Source: Nocardia rhamnosiphila NBRC 108938 (GTDB lineage: Bacteria; Actinomycetota; Actinomycetes; Mycobacteriales; Mycobacteriaceae). From it: DNA of 64,000 nt. The notes under the pieces are model-generated. The model searched no databases. It saw nothing but the letters and a program-made list of their open reading frames with translations, and was not told the origin of the DNA. Below, in pieces: positions 17,837 through 28,648 of the stretch; position 1 is the stretch's first letter, and each line of letters opens with the position of its first letter. The stretch covers positions 496,001 to 560,000 of the forward strand of contig NZ_JOAJ01000003.1 in assembly GCF_000720425.1 (NCBI RefSeq), given 5' to 3'. A program made the translations under genes and the position numbers.

Positions 17837-19239
17837 CGTGCCGGCACGGCGGGGCGGGTGCGCTGATGGGCGCGTGCGGCGGCGACGAACCGGCGCACCG
17901 CGCCCGGGTTTCCGGCCGGGTGGGTGTGCAGGTAGGACGCGTGCACCCGGTGCACGAGCGCACCCTCACGCACCTGTTCCCCGGTGGTACGCCATCCCCA
18001 GGCGGGCGGGGCACCGCCGGGTTCCACCAGCCGGGTCCGATGGAATTCGTGCCCGCGTACCCGCTCACCGGTCCGCCAGAGCACGGAATCGGCCAGCGCC
18101 ACCGCCTCTCGGTAGCCCAGGGTCAGGCGGGGCCCGAACTCGGCGACCGCGTCGATCAGGCCCGCCATCGGATGACCGTCCAGGGATCGGGTGAGGTACA
18201 GCAGCCCGGCGCATTCGGCGTGGATCGGCAGCCCCGCCCGGGCCCGCTCCGCCACCGCGGCGCGCAGTCCGGTATTGGCCGCCAACGCCCCCGCGTGCTC
18301 CTCCGGGAATCCGCCCGGCAACACCAGCCCCGCGGCCTCGGCCGGCAGGGTGTCGTGCAGCGGGTCGATCACGGCGACCCGGGCGCCCGCGGCGGTGAGC
18401 AGTTCCCGGTGTTCGGCATAGCCGAAGGTGAAGGCGGGGCCACCGGCTACCGCGATCACCGGATCCGGTCCCTCCGGCGGCGCCACATCGTCCGCGAGTT
18501 CCCGGACCGCATCCCAACTCGGCCCGGGCTCCGGCGCGGCGGCCAACGCCGCGACCGCGGCGAGATCGATATGGCGCGCGGCCAGATCGGTCATCGCGTC
18601 CACCGCGCGCCTCGCCGCGAGGCCGTGTTCCACCGCCGGGATGAGGCCCAGATGCCGGGACGGGACCTCGAGTTCGGCCAGCCGGGGCAGCGCGCCGAGC
18701 ACCGGCAGGCCCACCCGGTCGCAGGCGGCGCGCAGCACCTGCTCGTGCCGGGCACTGCCGACCCGGTTGAGCACCACCCCGCCCAGCCGCACCCCGGAGT
18801 CGAAGGTGGCGAACCCGTGCAGTAGCGCTGCCAGGCTCTGGCTGTGCCCACGCGCGTCCACGACCAGGATCACCGGCAGGCCCAGCAGGCTCGCCACCTG
18901 GGCGGTGGAGCCTTCCGCGACGGGATCGGCGGCCTGTTCGTCGATCCGTCCGTCGAACAGGCCCATCACCCCTTCCACCACCGCGATATCGCAGTCGCGG
19001 GCACCGTGGCGGTAGAGCGGGGCGATCCGGTCGTGCCCGACCAGCACCGGATCCAGGTTACGACCGGGGCGTTCGGCGGCGAGGCCGTGATAGCCGGGAT
19101 CGATGTAGTCGGGCCCCACCTTGAAGGGGGCCACCCGGCGGCCCGCACGGCGCAGCGCACCGATGAGACCGGTGGCGACAGTGGTCTTCCCGCTGCCGGA
19201 GGCCGGCGCGGCGAGCACTATCCCCGGGGCGGCGCTCAT
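17830..19239 (-). CDS. cobB: Hydrogenobyrinic/cobyrinic acid a,c-diamide synthase
   Basis: ATP-dependent amidotransferase that amidates side chains a and c of the corrin ring; 469 residues. The N-terminal synthetase domain has the P-loop-like APASGSGKTTVATG and FKVGPDYIDPGYH. The C-terminal class I glutamine amidotransferase-like domain has LPGGFPEEHA, the nucleophile Cys in HAECAGLLYL, and GHEFHRT. ATG 19239 is chosen because it gives the family N terminus; a GTG at 19281 is in frame. It overlaps the downstream cobE start and follows cobO by 67 nt. Confidence 0.94.
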   Translation of the reverse strand: MSAAPGIVLAAPASGSGKTTVATGLIGALRRAGRRVAPFKVGPDYIDPGYHGLAAERPGRNLDPVLVGHDRIAPLYRHGARDCDIAVVEGVMGLFDGRIDEQAADPVAEGSTAQVASLLGLPVILVVDARGHSQSLAALLHGFATFDSGVRLGGVVLNRVGSARHEQVLRAACDRVGLPVLGALPRLAELEVPSRHLGLIPAVEHGLAARRAVDAMTDLAARHIDLAAVAALAAAPEPGPSWDAVRELADDVAPPEGPDPVIAVAGGPAFTFGYAEHRELLTAAGARVAVIDPLHDTLPAEAAGLVLPGGFPEEHAGALAANTGLRAAVAERARAGLPIHAECAGLLYLTRSLDGHPMAGLIDAVAEFGPRLTLGYREAVALADSVLWRTGERVRGHEFHRTRLVEPGGAPPAWGWRTTGEQVREGALVHRVHASYLHTHPAGNPGAVRRFVAAARAHQRTRPAVPARW

Positions 19240-19306
19240 CGCACGGCATTCCCGGCCGAGCGGTACCGGCGGCCTGCGCACCGGATCCCGGCACCCCGGG
19301 ACCCGC

Positions 19307-19921
19307 TCACCATTCGATACCCCGTTGCCCCTTGCGACCCGCGTCCATGGGGTGGCGCACCTTGGTCATCTCGGTCACCAGATCCGCCGCCTCCACCAGT
19401 TCCGGCGGCGCGTCCCGGCCGGTGATGACGACGTGCTGGTGGCCCGGACGCGCGCGCAGGGTGTCGACGACCTCGGCCACATCCACCCACCCCCATTTCA
19501 GCGGGTAGGTGAATTCGTCGAGCACATAGAACCGGTGCTCCTCGGCACGCAGCCGCCGCGCGATCTCCTGCCAGCCGCCCAGCGCCGCGGCCGCGTGATC
19601 GGTTTCGCTGCCCTGCTTACGAGTCCACGACCAGCCCTCGCCCATCTTGTGCCACTGCACCGGCGCGCCCACCCCGGTCTCGCCGTGCAGCCGGCCGAGT
19701 TCGCGGAAAGCCGCTTCCTCCCCGACCTTCCACTTGGCGCTCTTGACGAACTGGAACACCGCCACATCGAAACCCTGGTTCCAGGCCCGCAACGCCATCC
19801 CGAAGGCGGCGGTGGACTTACCTTTGCCCGGACCGGTGTGCACGGCGAGCACCGGCTGATTACGGCGCTGCCGGGTGGTCAGTCCGTCGTCGGGTACTTG
19901 CTCGGGCACCCCTTTGGGCAT
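19307..19921 (-). CDS. cobO: Cob(I)yrinic acid a,c-diamide adenosyltransferase
   Basis: ATP:corrinoid adenosyltransferase of the CobO/BtuR type, 204 residues, which adds the 5'-deoxyadenosyl ligand to cobalt. The P-loop is VHTGPGKGKSTAAFG. FQFVKSAKWKVGEE, the Walker-B-like FYVLDEFTYPLKWGW and HVVITGRDAPPEL are characteristic. ATG 19921 has AGGAGA 4 nt upstream. It lies between the chelatase gene (57 nt) and cobB (67 nt) in the same direction, forming a chelatase-cobO-cobB-cobE operon. Confidence 0.95.
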   Translation of the reverse strand: MPKGVPEQVPDDGLTTRQRRNQPVLAVHTGPGKGKSTAAFGMALRAWNQGFDVAVFQFVKSAKWKVGEEAAFRELGRLHGETGVGAPVQWHKMGEGWSWTRKQGSETDHAAAALGGWQEIARRLRAEEHRFYVLDEFTYPLKWGWVDVAEVVDTLRARPGHQHVVITGRDAPPELVEAADLVTEMTKVRHPMDAGRKGQRGIEW

Positions 19922-19978
19922 GGGTTCTCCTGATCTGGTTCGGGTTTCGTGCTTGTCCGGTGCGGGCCGGGTCCGGGC

Positions 19979-21976
19979 TCACGCGGCGCGTGCGCCGCCG
20001 GAGGCGCCCGCGCGGACCACCTCGGCCACCGAGGCGCCGGTCAGTTCGCCGAGCCGGACGGCCGTACCGCCCAGCGCGGCCGCCAGTTCGGCGGCCAGCC
20101 CCAGCCGGACCATGCCGCGTTCGCAGTCGACGACAACGGAGGTGACGCCGTCACGCGCGAGCCGGGTGGCCGCCGCGCGGGCCCGCGCCACCGGATCGGT
20201 CCCGCCGGTGGCACGGCCGTCGGTGAGCAGCACCAGCATCGGCCGGCGCTGCGGGTCGCGGACGCGTTCCCGGTAGACCACCTCGCGTGCCGTGCGCAAC
20301 CCCGCGGCCAGCGGAGTCTTCCCGCCAGTACGCAACCCGGTCAGGCGGCGGACGGCGATATCGATCGAGGAGGTGGGCGGCAGTACCAGTTCTGCCTCGC
20401 TGCCGCGCACCGAGATCACCGCGACCTTGTCGCGGCGCTGATAGGCGTCGCGCAGCAGGGTCACCACCGCGCCGGTCACCGCGGACAGCCGGTCGCGGGC
20501 GGCCATGGAACCGGAGGTGTCGACCACGAAGAGCACCAGGTTGCCCTCGCGTCCCTCGCGGTACGCCCCGCGCAGATCACCGGGTGCGAGCACCAGTGGC
20601 CCGGTGCGCCGGCCGCGCGCCCGCTGATGCGGCGCCGCGGCCCGCAGGGTGCCCAGTAGATGCAGGCCGCCGGTGGGCTCGGGGGTCGTGTTCACCACGC
20701 GGCCCTGCCGGGTCTGCGCCCGGGACCGCCGGCCGGGCGCTCCTTCGCCCACACCCGGTACCTCCCAGCGCGGCGGCCGGACCGGTGCCGCGACCGGCGC
20801 GCTCGCCTGCCCGGTCCCGCCGGCGCCACCTGGGTTGCCGGAGTTCTCATTCGTCTCGGTGTCCGCACCGGGCGCCTCGGCGCCGCCACCGGGACCGTCC
20901 GGGTCGTCGTCGGGATCGACGGGGCCACGAGGCCCCTGCGCCTCGTCGTCGGCCGGTGCGTTCTGCTGATCGCCGGCCTGCTCGGCCGCGTCGCGCATGG
21001 CGTCGTCGAGCTGTTCGGGGGTGATCCCGGGTTCGTCGAACGGGTCCCGCCGCCGCCGGTGCGGCAGCGCCAGTTCGGCGGCGACGCGCACATCGTCGGC
21101 GGTGACACTGCCGCGCCCGCACCAGGCGGCATGGGCGGCGGCGGTGCGGGCCACCACCAGATCCGCCCGCATACCGTCGACGTCGAAGGAGGCGCAGACC
21201 GCGGCGATCCGCCGCAGCTCCACATCGTCGAGCGCGACCTCGGGCAGCCGGTCGCGGGCGGTGAGGACGCGGTCGGCGATCTCGGCGTCCGCGGCGGCGT
21301 AGGCGGCCGCGAAACCGTTGGGATCGGCCTCGTAGTCGAGACGGCGACGGACCACGGACATCCGGACGTCCACGTCCCGGGAGGCGGTCACATCCACGGT
21401 CAGGCCGAATCGGTCGAGCAGCTGCGGCCGCAGCTCGCCCTCCTCCGGGTTCATGGTGCCGACCAGGACGAACCGGGCCGGATGGGAATGCGAGACGCCG
21501 TCGCGTTCGATGTGCACCCGGCCCATGGCCGCCGCGTCCAGCAGCACATCCACCAGGTGGTCGTGCAGCAGGTTGACCTCGTCCACGTACAGCACCCCGT
21601 GATGGGCGGCGGCGAGCAGGCCGGGCCGGAACGCCTGTTCGCCGTCGCGCAGGACCCGCTCCAGATCGAGGGAGCCGACGACCCGGTCCTCGGTGGCGCC
21701 GACCGGGAGTTCCACCAGCCGCGCCGGGCGGGCGCCCGATTCATCGACCACCGGCGGCAGCAGCCGCGCCAGGGCCCGCACCACCGTGGACTTCGCGGTT
21801 CCCTTCTCGCCGCGCACGAGTACGCCACCGATACCGGGATGCACAGCGCACAGGATCAGCGCGAGCTGCAACCGCTCCTGTCCGACCACCGCGGAGAACG
21901 GGAACCCGGACTCACCGCCGTCCACGGCGGGGGCGATCGGTCGGGATGCGGGCCGGGCGGTTTCGGTGGAGGACAC
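19979..21976 (-). CDS. Fused ChlI/ChlD-type chelatase ATPase
   Basis: A 665-residue protein combining both small chelatase subunits (Rv2850c-like). Residues 20-320 are an AAA+ ChlI module: Walker [14 protein letters not shown], Walker [11 protein letters not shown], sensor [11 protein letters not shown]. An acidic Pro/Gly linker (about 350-440, [12 protein letters not shown]) leads to a ChlD-like von Willebrand A domain with the MIDAS motif VDTSGSM. It probably powers the CobN-type cobaltochelatase; no cobN is in this window. GTG 21976 is the only plausible start, with a weak ribosome site. Confidence 0.9.
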   Translation of the reverse strand: MSSTETARPASRPIAPAVDGGESGFPFSAVVGQERLQLALILCAVHPGIGGVLVRGEKGTAKSTVVRALARLLPPVVDESGARPARLVELPVGATEDRVVGSLDLERVLRDGEQAFRPGLLAAAHHGVLYVDEVNLLHDHLVDVLLDAAAMGRVHIERDGVSHSHPARFVLVGTMNPEEGELRPQLLDRFGLTVDVTASRDVDVRMSVVRRRLDYEADPNGFAAAYAAADAEIADRVLTARDRLPEVALDDVELRRIAAVCASFDVDGMRADLVVARTAAAHAAWCGRGSVTADDVRVAAELALPHRRRRDPFDEPGITPEQLDDAMRDAAEQAGDQQNAPADDEAQGPRGPVDPDDDPDGPGGGAEAPGADTETNENSGNPGGAGGTGQASAPVAAPVRPPRWEVPGVGEGAPGRRSRAQTRQGRVVNTTPEPTGGLHLLGTLRAAAPHQRARGRRTGPLVLAPGDLRGAYREGREGNLVLFVVDTSGSMAARDRLSAVTGAVVTLLRDAYQRRDKVAVISVRGSEAELVLPPTSSIDIAVRRLTGLRTGGKTPLAAGLRTAREVVYRERVRDPQRRPMLVLLTDGRATGGTDPVARARAAATRLARDGVTSVVVDCERGMVRLGLAAELAAALGGTAVRLGELTGASVAEVVRAGASGGARAA

Positions 21977-22048
21977 GGCCCCACTCTAAAACGTGCCGCC
22001 GCCCGGCCCGGCCCTCCCCTGCCCGAGACGGGCGGAAGGGCCCGATCG

Positions 22049-22498
22049 CTATCCCTTGCGCATCGGTACGTGCGCGACGCCGTCCTCGATGAACTCCGCG
22101 CCGTCGACCTCGAAACCGTGTTTGGTGTAGAGATCGATCAGGTAGGTCTGAGCGTTGAGCCGGACGGTGTGCGATCCGGTCTCGGCGAGGGCGGCCTGCA
22201 GCAGCCGGGTGGTGTATCCGTGCCCGCGGGCCTCGACCGCGGTACACAACCGCCCGATCCGGAAGGATTTGACGCCGTCCTCGTGCTCTTCGAGCAGGCG
22301 CAGGGTGGCGATGACCTCGCCCTCGTCGTCGAGCCACAGATGCCGGGTCTCCGGCAGCAGGTCCTGTCCGTCCAGCTCCGGGTACGCGCACTTCTGCTCG
22401 ACCACGAACACTTCGACCCGCAGCTTCAGCAACTCGTACAGGGTGGGGGTATCGAGATCCTGCGCCCATGACCGGCGGAGTGCAACCGTTGACATCAT
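22049..22498 (-). CDS. ElaA-like GNAT acetyltransferase
   Basis: A 149-residue GNAT-fold protein of the ElaA type (place of Rv2851c). N terminus LRRSWAQDLDTPTLYELLKLR, central FVVEQKCAYPELDGQD and the acetyl-CoA loop VEARGHGYTTRLLQ are visible, with the C-terminal LYTKHGFEVDG. Substrate unknown. Two adjacent ATGs occur at 22498 and 22495; AAGG spacing (7 nt) favours 22495. It lies 72 nt upstream of the chelatase gene on the same strand and may lead that operon. Confidence 0.88.
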   Translation of the reverse strand: MMSTVALRRSWAQDLDTPTLYELLKLRVEVFVVEQKCAYPELDGQDLLPETRHLWLDDEGEVIATLRLLEEHEDGVKSFRIGRLCTAVEARGHGYTTRLLQAALAETGSHTVRLNAQTYLIDLYTKHGFEVDGAEFIEDGVAHVPMRKG

Positions 22499-22577
22499 CG
22501 CGCCTTGCTATCACACCTCGGCGCCGGATGCACGCGAATGCCCCGGGCACACCGCGGCGCGCGGCCACGACACGCAT

Positions 22578-22605
22578 GGCCCGCGGGGTTACCACCCCGC
22601 GGGCC
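22578..22605 (-). terminator. Perfect 12-bp hairpin terminator after mqo
   Basis: GGCCCGCGGGGT (22578-22589) pairs with ACCCCGCGGGCC (22594-22605) across a 4-nt loop. It begins 22 nt past the mqo stop. Confidence 0.8.
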
Positions 22606-22627
22606 GGCGCGCGCAATGTCGTCCGGA

Positions 22628-24145
22628 TCAGACCCCGGCAGCGACCCCGGCGCGCGTATCGGACCGGTTGAGCTGCAATGCCTTACCCGTCCAGTCCCAC
22701 ACCTCGCCGAACAGGCGCTGGTTCTCCGACAGTTTCACGCCCAGCGACGGGACCATTTCCTTCAGCTTGGGCGTCCACTGCTCGTACTCGGCCGGGAAGC
22801 AGCGTTCCAGGACGTCCAGCATGGCGGTGACACAGGTGGAGGCACCGGGCGAGGCACCCAGCAGGCCCGCGATGGAACCGTCCTGCGCCGCGATGACGGC
22901 GGTACCCAGTTCGAGGACACCGCCGACGCCCTTACGGCGGATCACCTGCACTCGCTGGCCGGCCGTGATGAGTTCCCAGTCCCGGCCCTCGGCGCGCGGA
23001 ATGAACTCCTCCATGGTGTACACCCGGCCGGACTGCGATTTCATCAGCTCGGTGACCAGGTATTTGACCAGACTCAACTCGGTGACGCCCACGCCGAGCA
23101 TCGGTGCCAGGTTGCCGGGCTTGATCGATTTGAACAGGTCGGCATTGCTGCCGTCCTTGAGGAACTTGGGGGTCCAGCCGGCATAGGGGCCGAACAGCAG
23201 GCCGGGCTTGCCCTTGATGACGCGGGTGTCCAGATGCGGCACCGACATCGGCGGCGCACCGACGGCCGCCTTGCCGTACACCTTGGCTCCGTGCTTCGCG
23301 ATCAGTTCGGGATTGGTACACCGCAGGAACTGACCCGAGACCGGGAATCCCGCGAAACCGCGGATCTCCTTGATCCCCGCCTTCTGCAGCAGCGGCAGCG
23401 CCCCGCCGCCGGCCCCGACGAAGACGAACTTGCTGATCAGCGTGCGAGTGCGCCCGGTCCGGGTGTTGCGCACCGTGACCTTCCAGCTGCCGTCCTTCTG
23501 CTTGGACAGGTTACGAACCTCGTTACCGAAGCCGATCTCCCCGCCACTGGCACCGATATGGGCGAGCAGCTCCTTGGTGAGCGAACCGAAATCGATATCG
23601 GTGCCGCCGTCGGACCAGTTGAGGGCGACGGGGTCGGAGAAATCGCGGCCGCGGGCCATCAGCGGCAGCCGGCGGGCGAACTCGTCGGAGCTGTCGATGT
23701 ACTCCATCCCGGCGAACAGCGGATGCCGGGAGAGCGCCTCGTACCGCTTGCGCAGGTACTCCACATCGGCGGCGCCGTGCACGAAGCTCACGTGCGGGAT
23801 GGGGTTGATGAAGCGGGAGGGATCGCTCAGGATCCCGTTCTCCACCGCGTAGGCCCAGAACTGGCGGGAGACCTGGAACCGCTCGTTGATATCGACGGCC
23901 TTGCCGATATCGACCGAACCGTCCGGCTTCTGCGGGCTGTAATTGAGCTCACACAGGGCCGAATGTCCGGTACCGGCGTTGTTCCACGGATCACTGCTCT
24001 CGGCGGCGGCGGCGTCCAGCCGTTCGAACACCGAGATCGACCAGTCCGGCTGCAGCTGACGCAGCAGCGCGCCGAGCGTGGCGCTCATGATGCCGGCACC
24101 GATGAGGACTACATCGGTCTTTTCAGTCTGGGCAGCGTTCGGCAC
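22628..24145 (-). CDS. mqo: Malate:quinone oxidoreductase
   Basis: Peripheral membrane flavoenzyme that oxidises malate to oxaloacetate and reduces quinone; 505 residues. FAD-binding [20 protein letters not shown] opens the protein. [28 protein letters not shown] and [18 protein letters not shown] are family-specific. GTG 24145 is chosen since AAGGAAG lies about 10 nt upstream and the longer frame adds only unrelated residues. It matches Rv2852c in position, and a clear hairpin ends it. The 271-nt region upstream, shared with the divergent hydrolase gene, must hold its promoter. Confidence 0.96.
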   Translation of the reverse strand: MPNAAQTEKTDVVLIGAGIMSATLGALLRQLQPDWSISVFERLDAAAAESSDPWNNAGTGHSALCELNYSPQKPDGSVDIGKAVDINERFQVSRQFWAYAVENGILSDPSRFINPIPHVSFVHGAADVEYLRKRYEALSRHPLFAGMEYIDSSDEFARRLPLMARGRDFSDPVALNWSDGGTDIDFGSLTKELLAHIGASGGEIGFGNEVRNLSKQKDGSWKVTVRNTRTGRTRTLISKFVFVGAGGGALPLLQKAGIKEIRGFAGFPVSGQFLRCTNPELIAKHGAKVYGKAAVGAPPMSVPHLDTRVIKGKPGLLFGPYAGWTPKFLKDGSNADLFKSIKPGNLAPMLGVGVTELSLVKYLVTELMKSQSGRVYTMEEFIPRAEGRDWELITAGQRVQVIRRKGVGGVLELGTAVIAAQDGSIAGLLGASPGASTCVTAMLDVLERCFPAEYEQWTPKLKEMVPSLGVKLSENQRLFGEVWDWTGKALQLNRSDTRAGVAAGV

Positions 24146-24416
24146 GGGTGTTCGACTTCCTTGTCCTGATGCGCGGGGCGCACATCCGTGGGATGCGGCC
24201 CGCTGGGGCACGGGCGCTTGTGCAGTTGTGTACGGGTCGCGATGGTGAGCCCTCCGGGCTCGGCCGAATGTAGGTTACCCGTCGTTCACTATTGCCAATT
24301 GTGCACCTCGACACGCGCGGAATCCGCAGCCAGGGCGGCGATTGTGACGTAGATTCCTCCTCTCCGTCACCTTCGGGCCTGCCATTGCTACTCATGGGTC
24401 GCCTAGATTGGAAGCC
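24146..24416. promoter_or_regulatory. Divergent intergenic region between mqo and hydrolase gene
   Basis: The 271 nt are less GC-rich than the genes around them (for example GTTCACTATTGCCAATTGTG at 24285-24304). They must contain the promoters of mqo (reverse) and the hydrolase gene (forward). I cannot place a convincing -35/-10 pair or operator. Confidence 0.4.
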
Positions 24417-25448
24417 GTGACGAACGATTCCGCGGCCGGTATCGGCGCCCTCGGCCGGACCGCCGACTGGCAGCCGGATGTCCTCGGTGACGGGTACGAA
24501 TACCGCACCCTGGAGCTCGGGCCGGATCCCGACGGCGAGGGGGATATCGTCGCCACCCTGGTCCGGCATCTGCCCCCGGCCGATGCGGCGACCACCGCCG
24601 ACGCGGTGCTGTACGTGCACGGCTTCACCGACTATTTCTTCCAGCGGCACGTCGCCGAGCACTTCACCGCCCGCGGGCATCGTTTCTACGCGCTGGACCT
24701 GCGCAAATGTGGCCGATCGCTACAGTCCGGCCAGACCCCCCACTTCATCAGCGACCTCGCCCTCTACGACCGGGAACTCGATGATTCGCTCCGGCTGATC
24801 GCCACCGAGACCGAGGCGAACGTGCTGGTGGTGGCGCATTCGACCGGCGGTCTGGTGACCTCGCTGTGGCTGGACCGGCGGCAACGCGCCGGGGGCACGG
24901 CGGCCGCCGGTATCAGCGGACTGGTGCTGAACAGTCCGTGGTTCGACCTGCAGGGCCCGGCCTATGTGCGCACCGTGGGCACGCAACTCATCAACACGGT
25001 GGGCCGTTTCCGGGCGAAGTCGGCGCTGCCGCTCGGTAAATCCAGCGCCTACGGCGACAGCTTGCACCACAGCGTGGCCGGAGAATGGGACTACGACCTG
25101 GACTGGAAGCCGCGGCACGGTTTCCCGGTGCGGGCCGGTTGGTTGCGCGCGATCCGGCTGGGTCAGGCGCGGCTGCACCGCGGCCTGGATATCGGCGTGC
25201 CCGCGCTGCTGCTGCGATCCAAGCTCACCGAATTCGCCCGCGAATACGGGCCCGCGGTGGACATCGCGGACGCGGTCCTCGACGTCGCGCAGATCCAGCG
25301 CTGGGCGGGCTGCCTGGGCGACCGCACCAATATCGTCCCGATCGACGGCGCCCGCCACGATGTGTTCCTGTCCGCCGCGGGCCCACGGACCGAGGCCTTC
25401 CGGGAACTGGACAACTGGCTCGACTGGCTGGCCGCGCGGCCGGCCTGA
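24417..25448 (+). CDS. Alpha/beta hydrolase, lysophospholipase-like
   Basis: A 343-residue alpha/beta hydrolase of the serine aminopeptidase S33 / lysophospholipase group (position of Rv2854). The oxyanion region is LYVHGFTDYFFQ, the nucleophile elbow VVAHSTGGLVTSLW, and the catalytic His is in GARHDVFLS near the C terminus. No signal peptide, so cytoplasmic or membrane-associated. GTG 24417 is used; an in-frame TTG at 24408 is less likely. It converges on the next gene with 1 nt between stop codons. Substrate not inferable beyond an ester or lipid. Confidence 0.85.
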   Translation: MTNDSAAGIGALGRTADWQPDVLGDGYEYRTLELGPDPDGEGDIVATLVRHLPPADAATTADAVLYVHGFTDYFFQRHVAEHFTARGHRFYALDLRKCGRSLQSGQTPHFISDLALYDRELDDSLRLIATETEANVLVVAHSTGGLVTSLWLDRRQRAGGTAAAGISGLVLNSPWFDLQGPAYVRTVGTQLINTVGRFRAKSALPLGKSSAYGDSLHHSVAGEWDYDLDWKPRHGFPVRAGWLRAIRLGQARLHRGLDIGVPALLLRSKLTEFAREYGPAVDIADAVLDVAQIQRWAGCLGDRTNIVPIDGARHDVFLSAAGPRTEAFRELDNWLDWLAARPA

Positions 25449-25449
25449 G

Positions 25450-26013
25450 TCACCACATACTGGTCCGCAGCACGATCTCGGTCGCGAACTCCTGATCGGC
25501 TTCGGTGGCGACATTGTCGACGTCGATCCCGACCACCCGGAACTCGCCGTACACATGGCGGCCGGAACTATCGGCCACCGGACGCGGCAGCCGTTTGGTC
25601 ACCAGCACGGTGGTGGGCAGCTCGACCGCCGGACAGCCGGCGTCGAGCACCGCCCCGTCCTCGTCGGGTACGGCCGGATGCCCGCGATCGGCGACCACCA
25701 GGCTCACGAAGCGGCCGAAACCCCTCGCGCAGACTTCCCATGCCACGCTGGCGCCGGTGCCCCGGCCGGCCACATTGGCCCAGGGCACGCCGATCTCGTC
25801 GAGGGCCGCGTACACCCCGGCGGTGTCGAGCCCCTCGGCCGTTTCGAACACGATGGTCCGCAGATCGGAACTGTGCAGACGTGCGCACACCCGGTCGTAG
25901 ACGTCCGGGGGATCACCGGAATCGGGGAGCAGCAGCACGCTGTGCTGGGTCACCGGCCCGTCCACCCGCACCGTCCAGTCCCGGTCACCGACCGCGATGC
26001 GCCGAGATTCCAT
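25450..26013 (-). CDS. Alpha/beta-hydrolase-fold protein lacking the nucleophile Ser
   Basis: A 187-residue protein with the start of an alpha/beta hydrolase fold: HSVLLLPDSGDPPDVYDRV near residue 25, and an elbow-like WANVAGRGTGASVAWEV near residue 80. The expected GxSxG is replaced by a sequence with Gly at the Ser position, so it is probably not a serine hydrolase. The chain is also short for the fold, with a truncated cap and C terminus. ATG 26013 is the best start though no ribosome site is obvious; ATG 26046 is in frame. Function unknown; a ligand-binding role is possible. Confidence 0.6.
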   Translation of the reverse strand: MESRRIAVGDRDWTVRVDGPVTQHSVLLLPDSGDPPDVYDRVCARLHSSDLRTIVFETAEGLDTAGVYAALDEIGVPWANVAGRGTGASVAWEVCARGFGRFVSLVVADRGHPAVPDEDGAVLDAGCPAVELPTTVLVTKRLPRPVADSSGRHVYGEFRVVGIDVDNVATEADQEFATEIVLRTSMW

Positions 26014-26100
26014 GCCGGTTGACGCTACACCGCCCACCCCCGCCATGGGGTCGACCGGGTCGACCGCGCCGAGATCGTGACGCCGGATCCGCCGCCGCGA

Positions 26101-27705
26101 TCAGCCCGCGCCCGACAACGCTTCCAGGGTGGATCCGACACTCGGCAGCCCGGCGGGGACACCCTCGGCGAGGAGCCGGTCGAGTCCGGCGATATCGAGA
26201 TGCGCGGACACCAGATCGGCGAGCAGGTCCAGTTGCGCGGCCCGCACCGCGGCCACCCGGGTGCCGGGAGCCACCGTGAACCCGGCGCGCCCGGCACACC
26301 GGGCGACCTCGGTGAGCCAGCCCCGCCGGAATTCGTCGGATTCCAGCAGCCCGTGCAGATGGGTGCCCCAGACCGCGCCCCGCGCCCCGCCCTCCGGGAC
26401 GCGCTCCCCGGTCACCGGGCCGGCGCCGTCCGCCGCCTCCGCCCAGCCGGTGACGTACAGCCACGGCTGCTCGGCGCTACGCCGGACCCGGCCGTGATGG
26501 ATCTCGTATCCGACCGCGGTCGTCTCCCCTGCCGCACCCTGTGCGCCGGCCGCGGTCGTCCGGCGCAGCACCTTCTGCCGGCCGAATTCGATATCCATAT
26601 CGAGCAGTCCCAGCCCGGCGACCTCCCCCGTGCCCGATTCCACGGTGTCCACGATCCGGCGGCCCAGCATCTGGTAACCCCCGCAGATGCCGAGGATCGG
26701 CCCGCCCACCGCGGCCCGGCGGAGCAGCGCCTCGGCGATACCGGTACGCCGCAGCCAGGCCAGATCATCCACGGTGGCCTTGCTCCCGGGCAGGATGACC
26801 AGGTCGGCGTCCACCAGCGCCGACGGGTCGCTCACCCAGCGCACCGTGACGCCGGGCTCGCAGGCCAGCGCCTCCACATCGGTCGAATTCGATATCCGCG
26901 GTAAGCGCACGGCGGCGACGGTGAGCCATTCGCTGCCGATCGGGGCGGCGGGGCGCCCCACCGCGGCACCGGCGACGGTCCCCAGCGAATCCTCGGCGTC
27001 GATCCACAGCTCGTCGCAGTACGGCAGCACCCCGAGCGTCGGGCGCCCGGTACGCGCGGTCAGCTGGTCCAGGCCCGGCCGTAGCAGGTCCACATCGCCA
27101 CGGAACTTGTTGATCACGAATCCGGCGATCAGCCGTTGATCTTCGGGTTCCAGTACCGCGAGCGTGCCGAAGAGATGCGCCAGTACCCCGCCCCGGTCGA
27201 TATCGCCGACCACGAGCACCGGCAGCTCCGCGGCCCGGGCCAGACCCATATTCGCCAGATCCGTGGCACGCAGGTTGATCTCGGCGGGCGAGCCCGCCCC
27301 CTCACAGATCACCACATCGAACTCCGCGCGCAGCGCGGCGAGTTCGGCCGCCACGACCTCCCGCAACCGGGTGCGATGGGTGAAATAGTCCGCGGCGCCT
27401 ACCGTATCCACCACCCGGCCGCGCACCACCAGCTGGGAACGCCGGTCGCTGCCGGGTTTCAGCAGGATCGGATTGAACCGCACGCTCGGTTCCAGCCCGC
27501 ACGCCCGGGCCTGCAGTGCCTGGGCCCGGCCGATCTCCCCGCCGTCCAGGGTGACCACGGAGTTGTTCGACATGTTCTGCGCCTTGAACGGCGCCACCCG
27601 CACACCACGCCGCCGCAGCATCCGGCAGATACCGGCGACCACCACGCTCTTGCCCGCGTCGGAGGTCGTCCCGGCGATCAGCAGCGCCCCGCCGGGCCGG
27701 CTCAC
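26101..27705 (-). CDS. cobQ: Cobyric acid synthase
   Basis: Glutamine-dependent amidotransferase that amidates corrin side chains b, d, e and g; 534 residues. The N-terminal ATP-binding domain has [29 protein letters not shown] and [16 protein letters not shown]. The C-terminal amidotransferase has [11 protein letters not shown], the nucleophile Cys in [12 protein letters not shown] and a late EIHHGR. GTG 27705 overlaps the map stop as GTGA, so translation is coupled to map. It is separated from the other cob genes by about 4 kb. Confidence 0.95.
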   Translation of the reverse strand: MSRPGGALLIAGTTSDAGKSVVVAGICRMLRRRGVRVAPFKAQNMSNNSVVTLDGGEIGRAQALQARACGLEPSVRFNPILLKPGSDRRSQLVVRGRVVDTVGAADYFTHRTRLREVVAAELAALRAEFDVVICEGAGSPAEINLRATDLANMGLARAAELPVLVVGDIDRGGVLAHLFGTLAVLEPEDQRLIAGFVINKFRGDVDLLRPGLDQLTARTGRPTLGVLPYCDELWIDAEDSLGTVAGAAVGRPAAPIGSEWLTVAAVRLPRISNSTDVEALACEPGVTVRWVSDPSALVDADLVILPGSKATVDDLAWLRRTGIAEALLRRAAVGGPILGICGGYQMLGRRIVDTVESGTGEVAGLGLLDMDIEFGRQKVLRRTTAAGAQGAAGETTAVGYEIHHGRVRRSAEQPWLYVTGWAEAADGAGPVTGERVPEGGARGAVWGTHLHGLLESDEFRRGWLTEVARCAGRAGFTVAPGTRVAAVRAAQLDLLADLVSAHLDIAGLDRLLAEGVPAGLPSVGSTLEALSGAG

Positions 27706-28565
27706 GGCAGAGTGAGGATTTCGGCGCCGGTCTCGGTGACCACCAGGGTGTGCTCGAACTGGGCCGTCCACTTGCGGTCCTTGGTGACCACGGTCCAGCC
27801 GTCGTCCCAGATCTCGTAGTCGATACCGCCCAGGTTGATCATGGGTTCGATGGTGAACGTCATTCCCGGTTCGATCACCGATTCGACGGCGGGCTGGTCG
27901 TAGTGCAGGATCACCAGGCCACTGTGGAAGGTCGGCCCGACCCCGTGCCCGGTGAAATCCCGGACGACGCCGTAGCCGAAACGGTTCGCGTAGGACTCGA
28001 TCACCCGGCCGATCACGTTCAGCGCCCGCCCGGGACGCACCGCCTTGATAGCCCGCGCGGTCGCCTCTTCGGTGCGCTCGACCAGCAGTTTCACCTCTTC
28101 GTCGACCTCACCGGCGAGAAAAGTGGCGTTGGTGTCGCCGTGCACGCCGTGGATATAGGCGGTGACATCGATATTGACGATGTCACCGTCCTGAACCACG
28201 GTGCTGTCGGGGATACCGTGGCAGATCACCTCGTTGAGCGAGGTGCAGCACGATTTCGGAAAGCCTTTGTACCCGAGCGTCGACGGGTAGGCGCCGTGAT
28301 CGCACATGTATTCGTGGGCGATCCGGTCGAGCTCGTCGGTGGTGACGCCCGGGGCGACCGCCTTACCCGCCTCGGCCAGCGCCCGGGCGGCGATCTGCCC
28401 GGCGATCCGCATCTTCTCGATGGTCTCGGGGGTCTGTACCCAGGGCTCGGACCCCTCCTCGGCCGTTTTCTTCCAGACGTACTCCGGCCGTTCGATCCCA
28501 CGCGGGACCTCACGGATGGGAGTGGGGGTTCCTGGAAGCAGCGGCTGGCGGGTACGCACGGACAT
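27702..28565 (-). CDS. map: Methionine aminopeptidase, type I with N-terminal extension
   Basis: Metalloenzyme that removes the initiator Met from nascent proteins; 287 residues, matching MapB (Rv2861c) rather than the shorter form. The extension ([20 protein letters not shown]) precedes the pita-bread domain. Metal ligands are recognisable in [37 protein letters not shown] and [11 protein letters not shown] 28565 has GGAG nearby. The stop overlaps the cobQ start by 4 nt. Being housekeeping, it probably sets the basal expression of cobQ. Confidence 0.95.
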   Translation of the reverse strand: MSVRTRQPLLPGTPTPIREVPRGIERPEYVWKKTAEEGSEPWVQTPETIEKMRIAGQIAARALAEAGKAVAPGVTTDELDRIAHEYMCDHGAYPSTLGYKGFPKSCCTSLNEVICHGIPDSTVVQDGDIVNIDVTAYIHGVHGDTNATFLAGEVDEEVKLLVERTEEATARAIKAVRPGRALNVIGRVIESYANRFGYGVVRDFTGHGVGPTFHSGLVILHYDQPAVESVIEPGMTFTIEPMINLGGIDYEIWDDGWTVVTKDRKWTAQFEHTLVVTETGAEILTLP

Positions 28566-28648
28566 GCGCTCCAGAGTAGTCGGCGCAGGCCGGGCGGTCG
28601 CCGGGAACGGTCCCGGACGGTGCCGCCCGCCCCGCGTCGGGCTCGGGC

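Noticed and set aside
21977..22048. Possible cobalamin riboswitch before the chelatase-cobO-cobB operon
   Set aside because: The spacer is only 72 nt and lacks the B12-box pattern; the region upstream of the GNAT gene also shows none.
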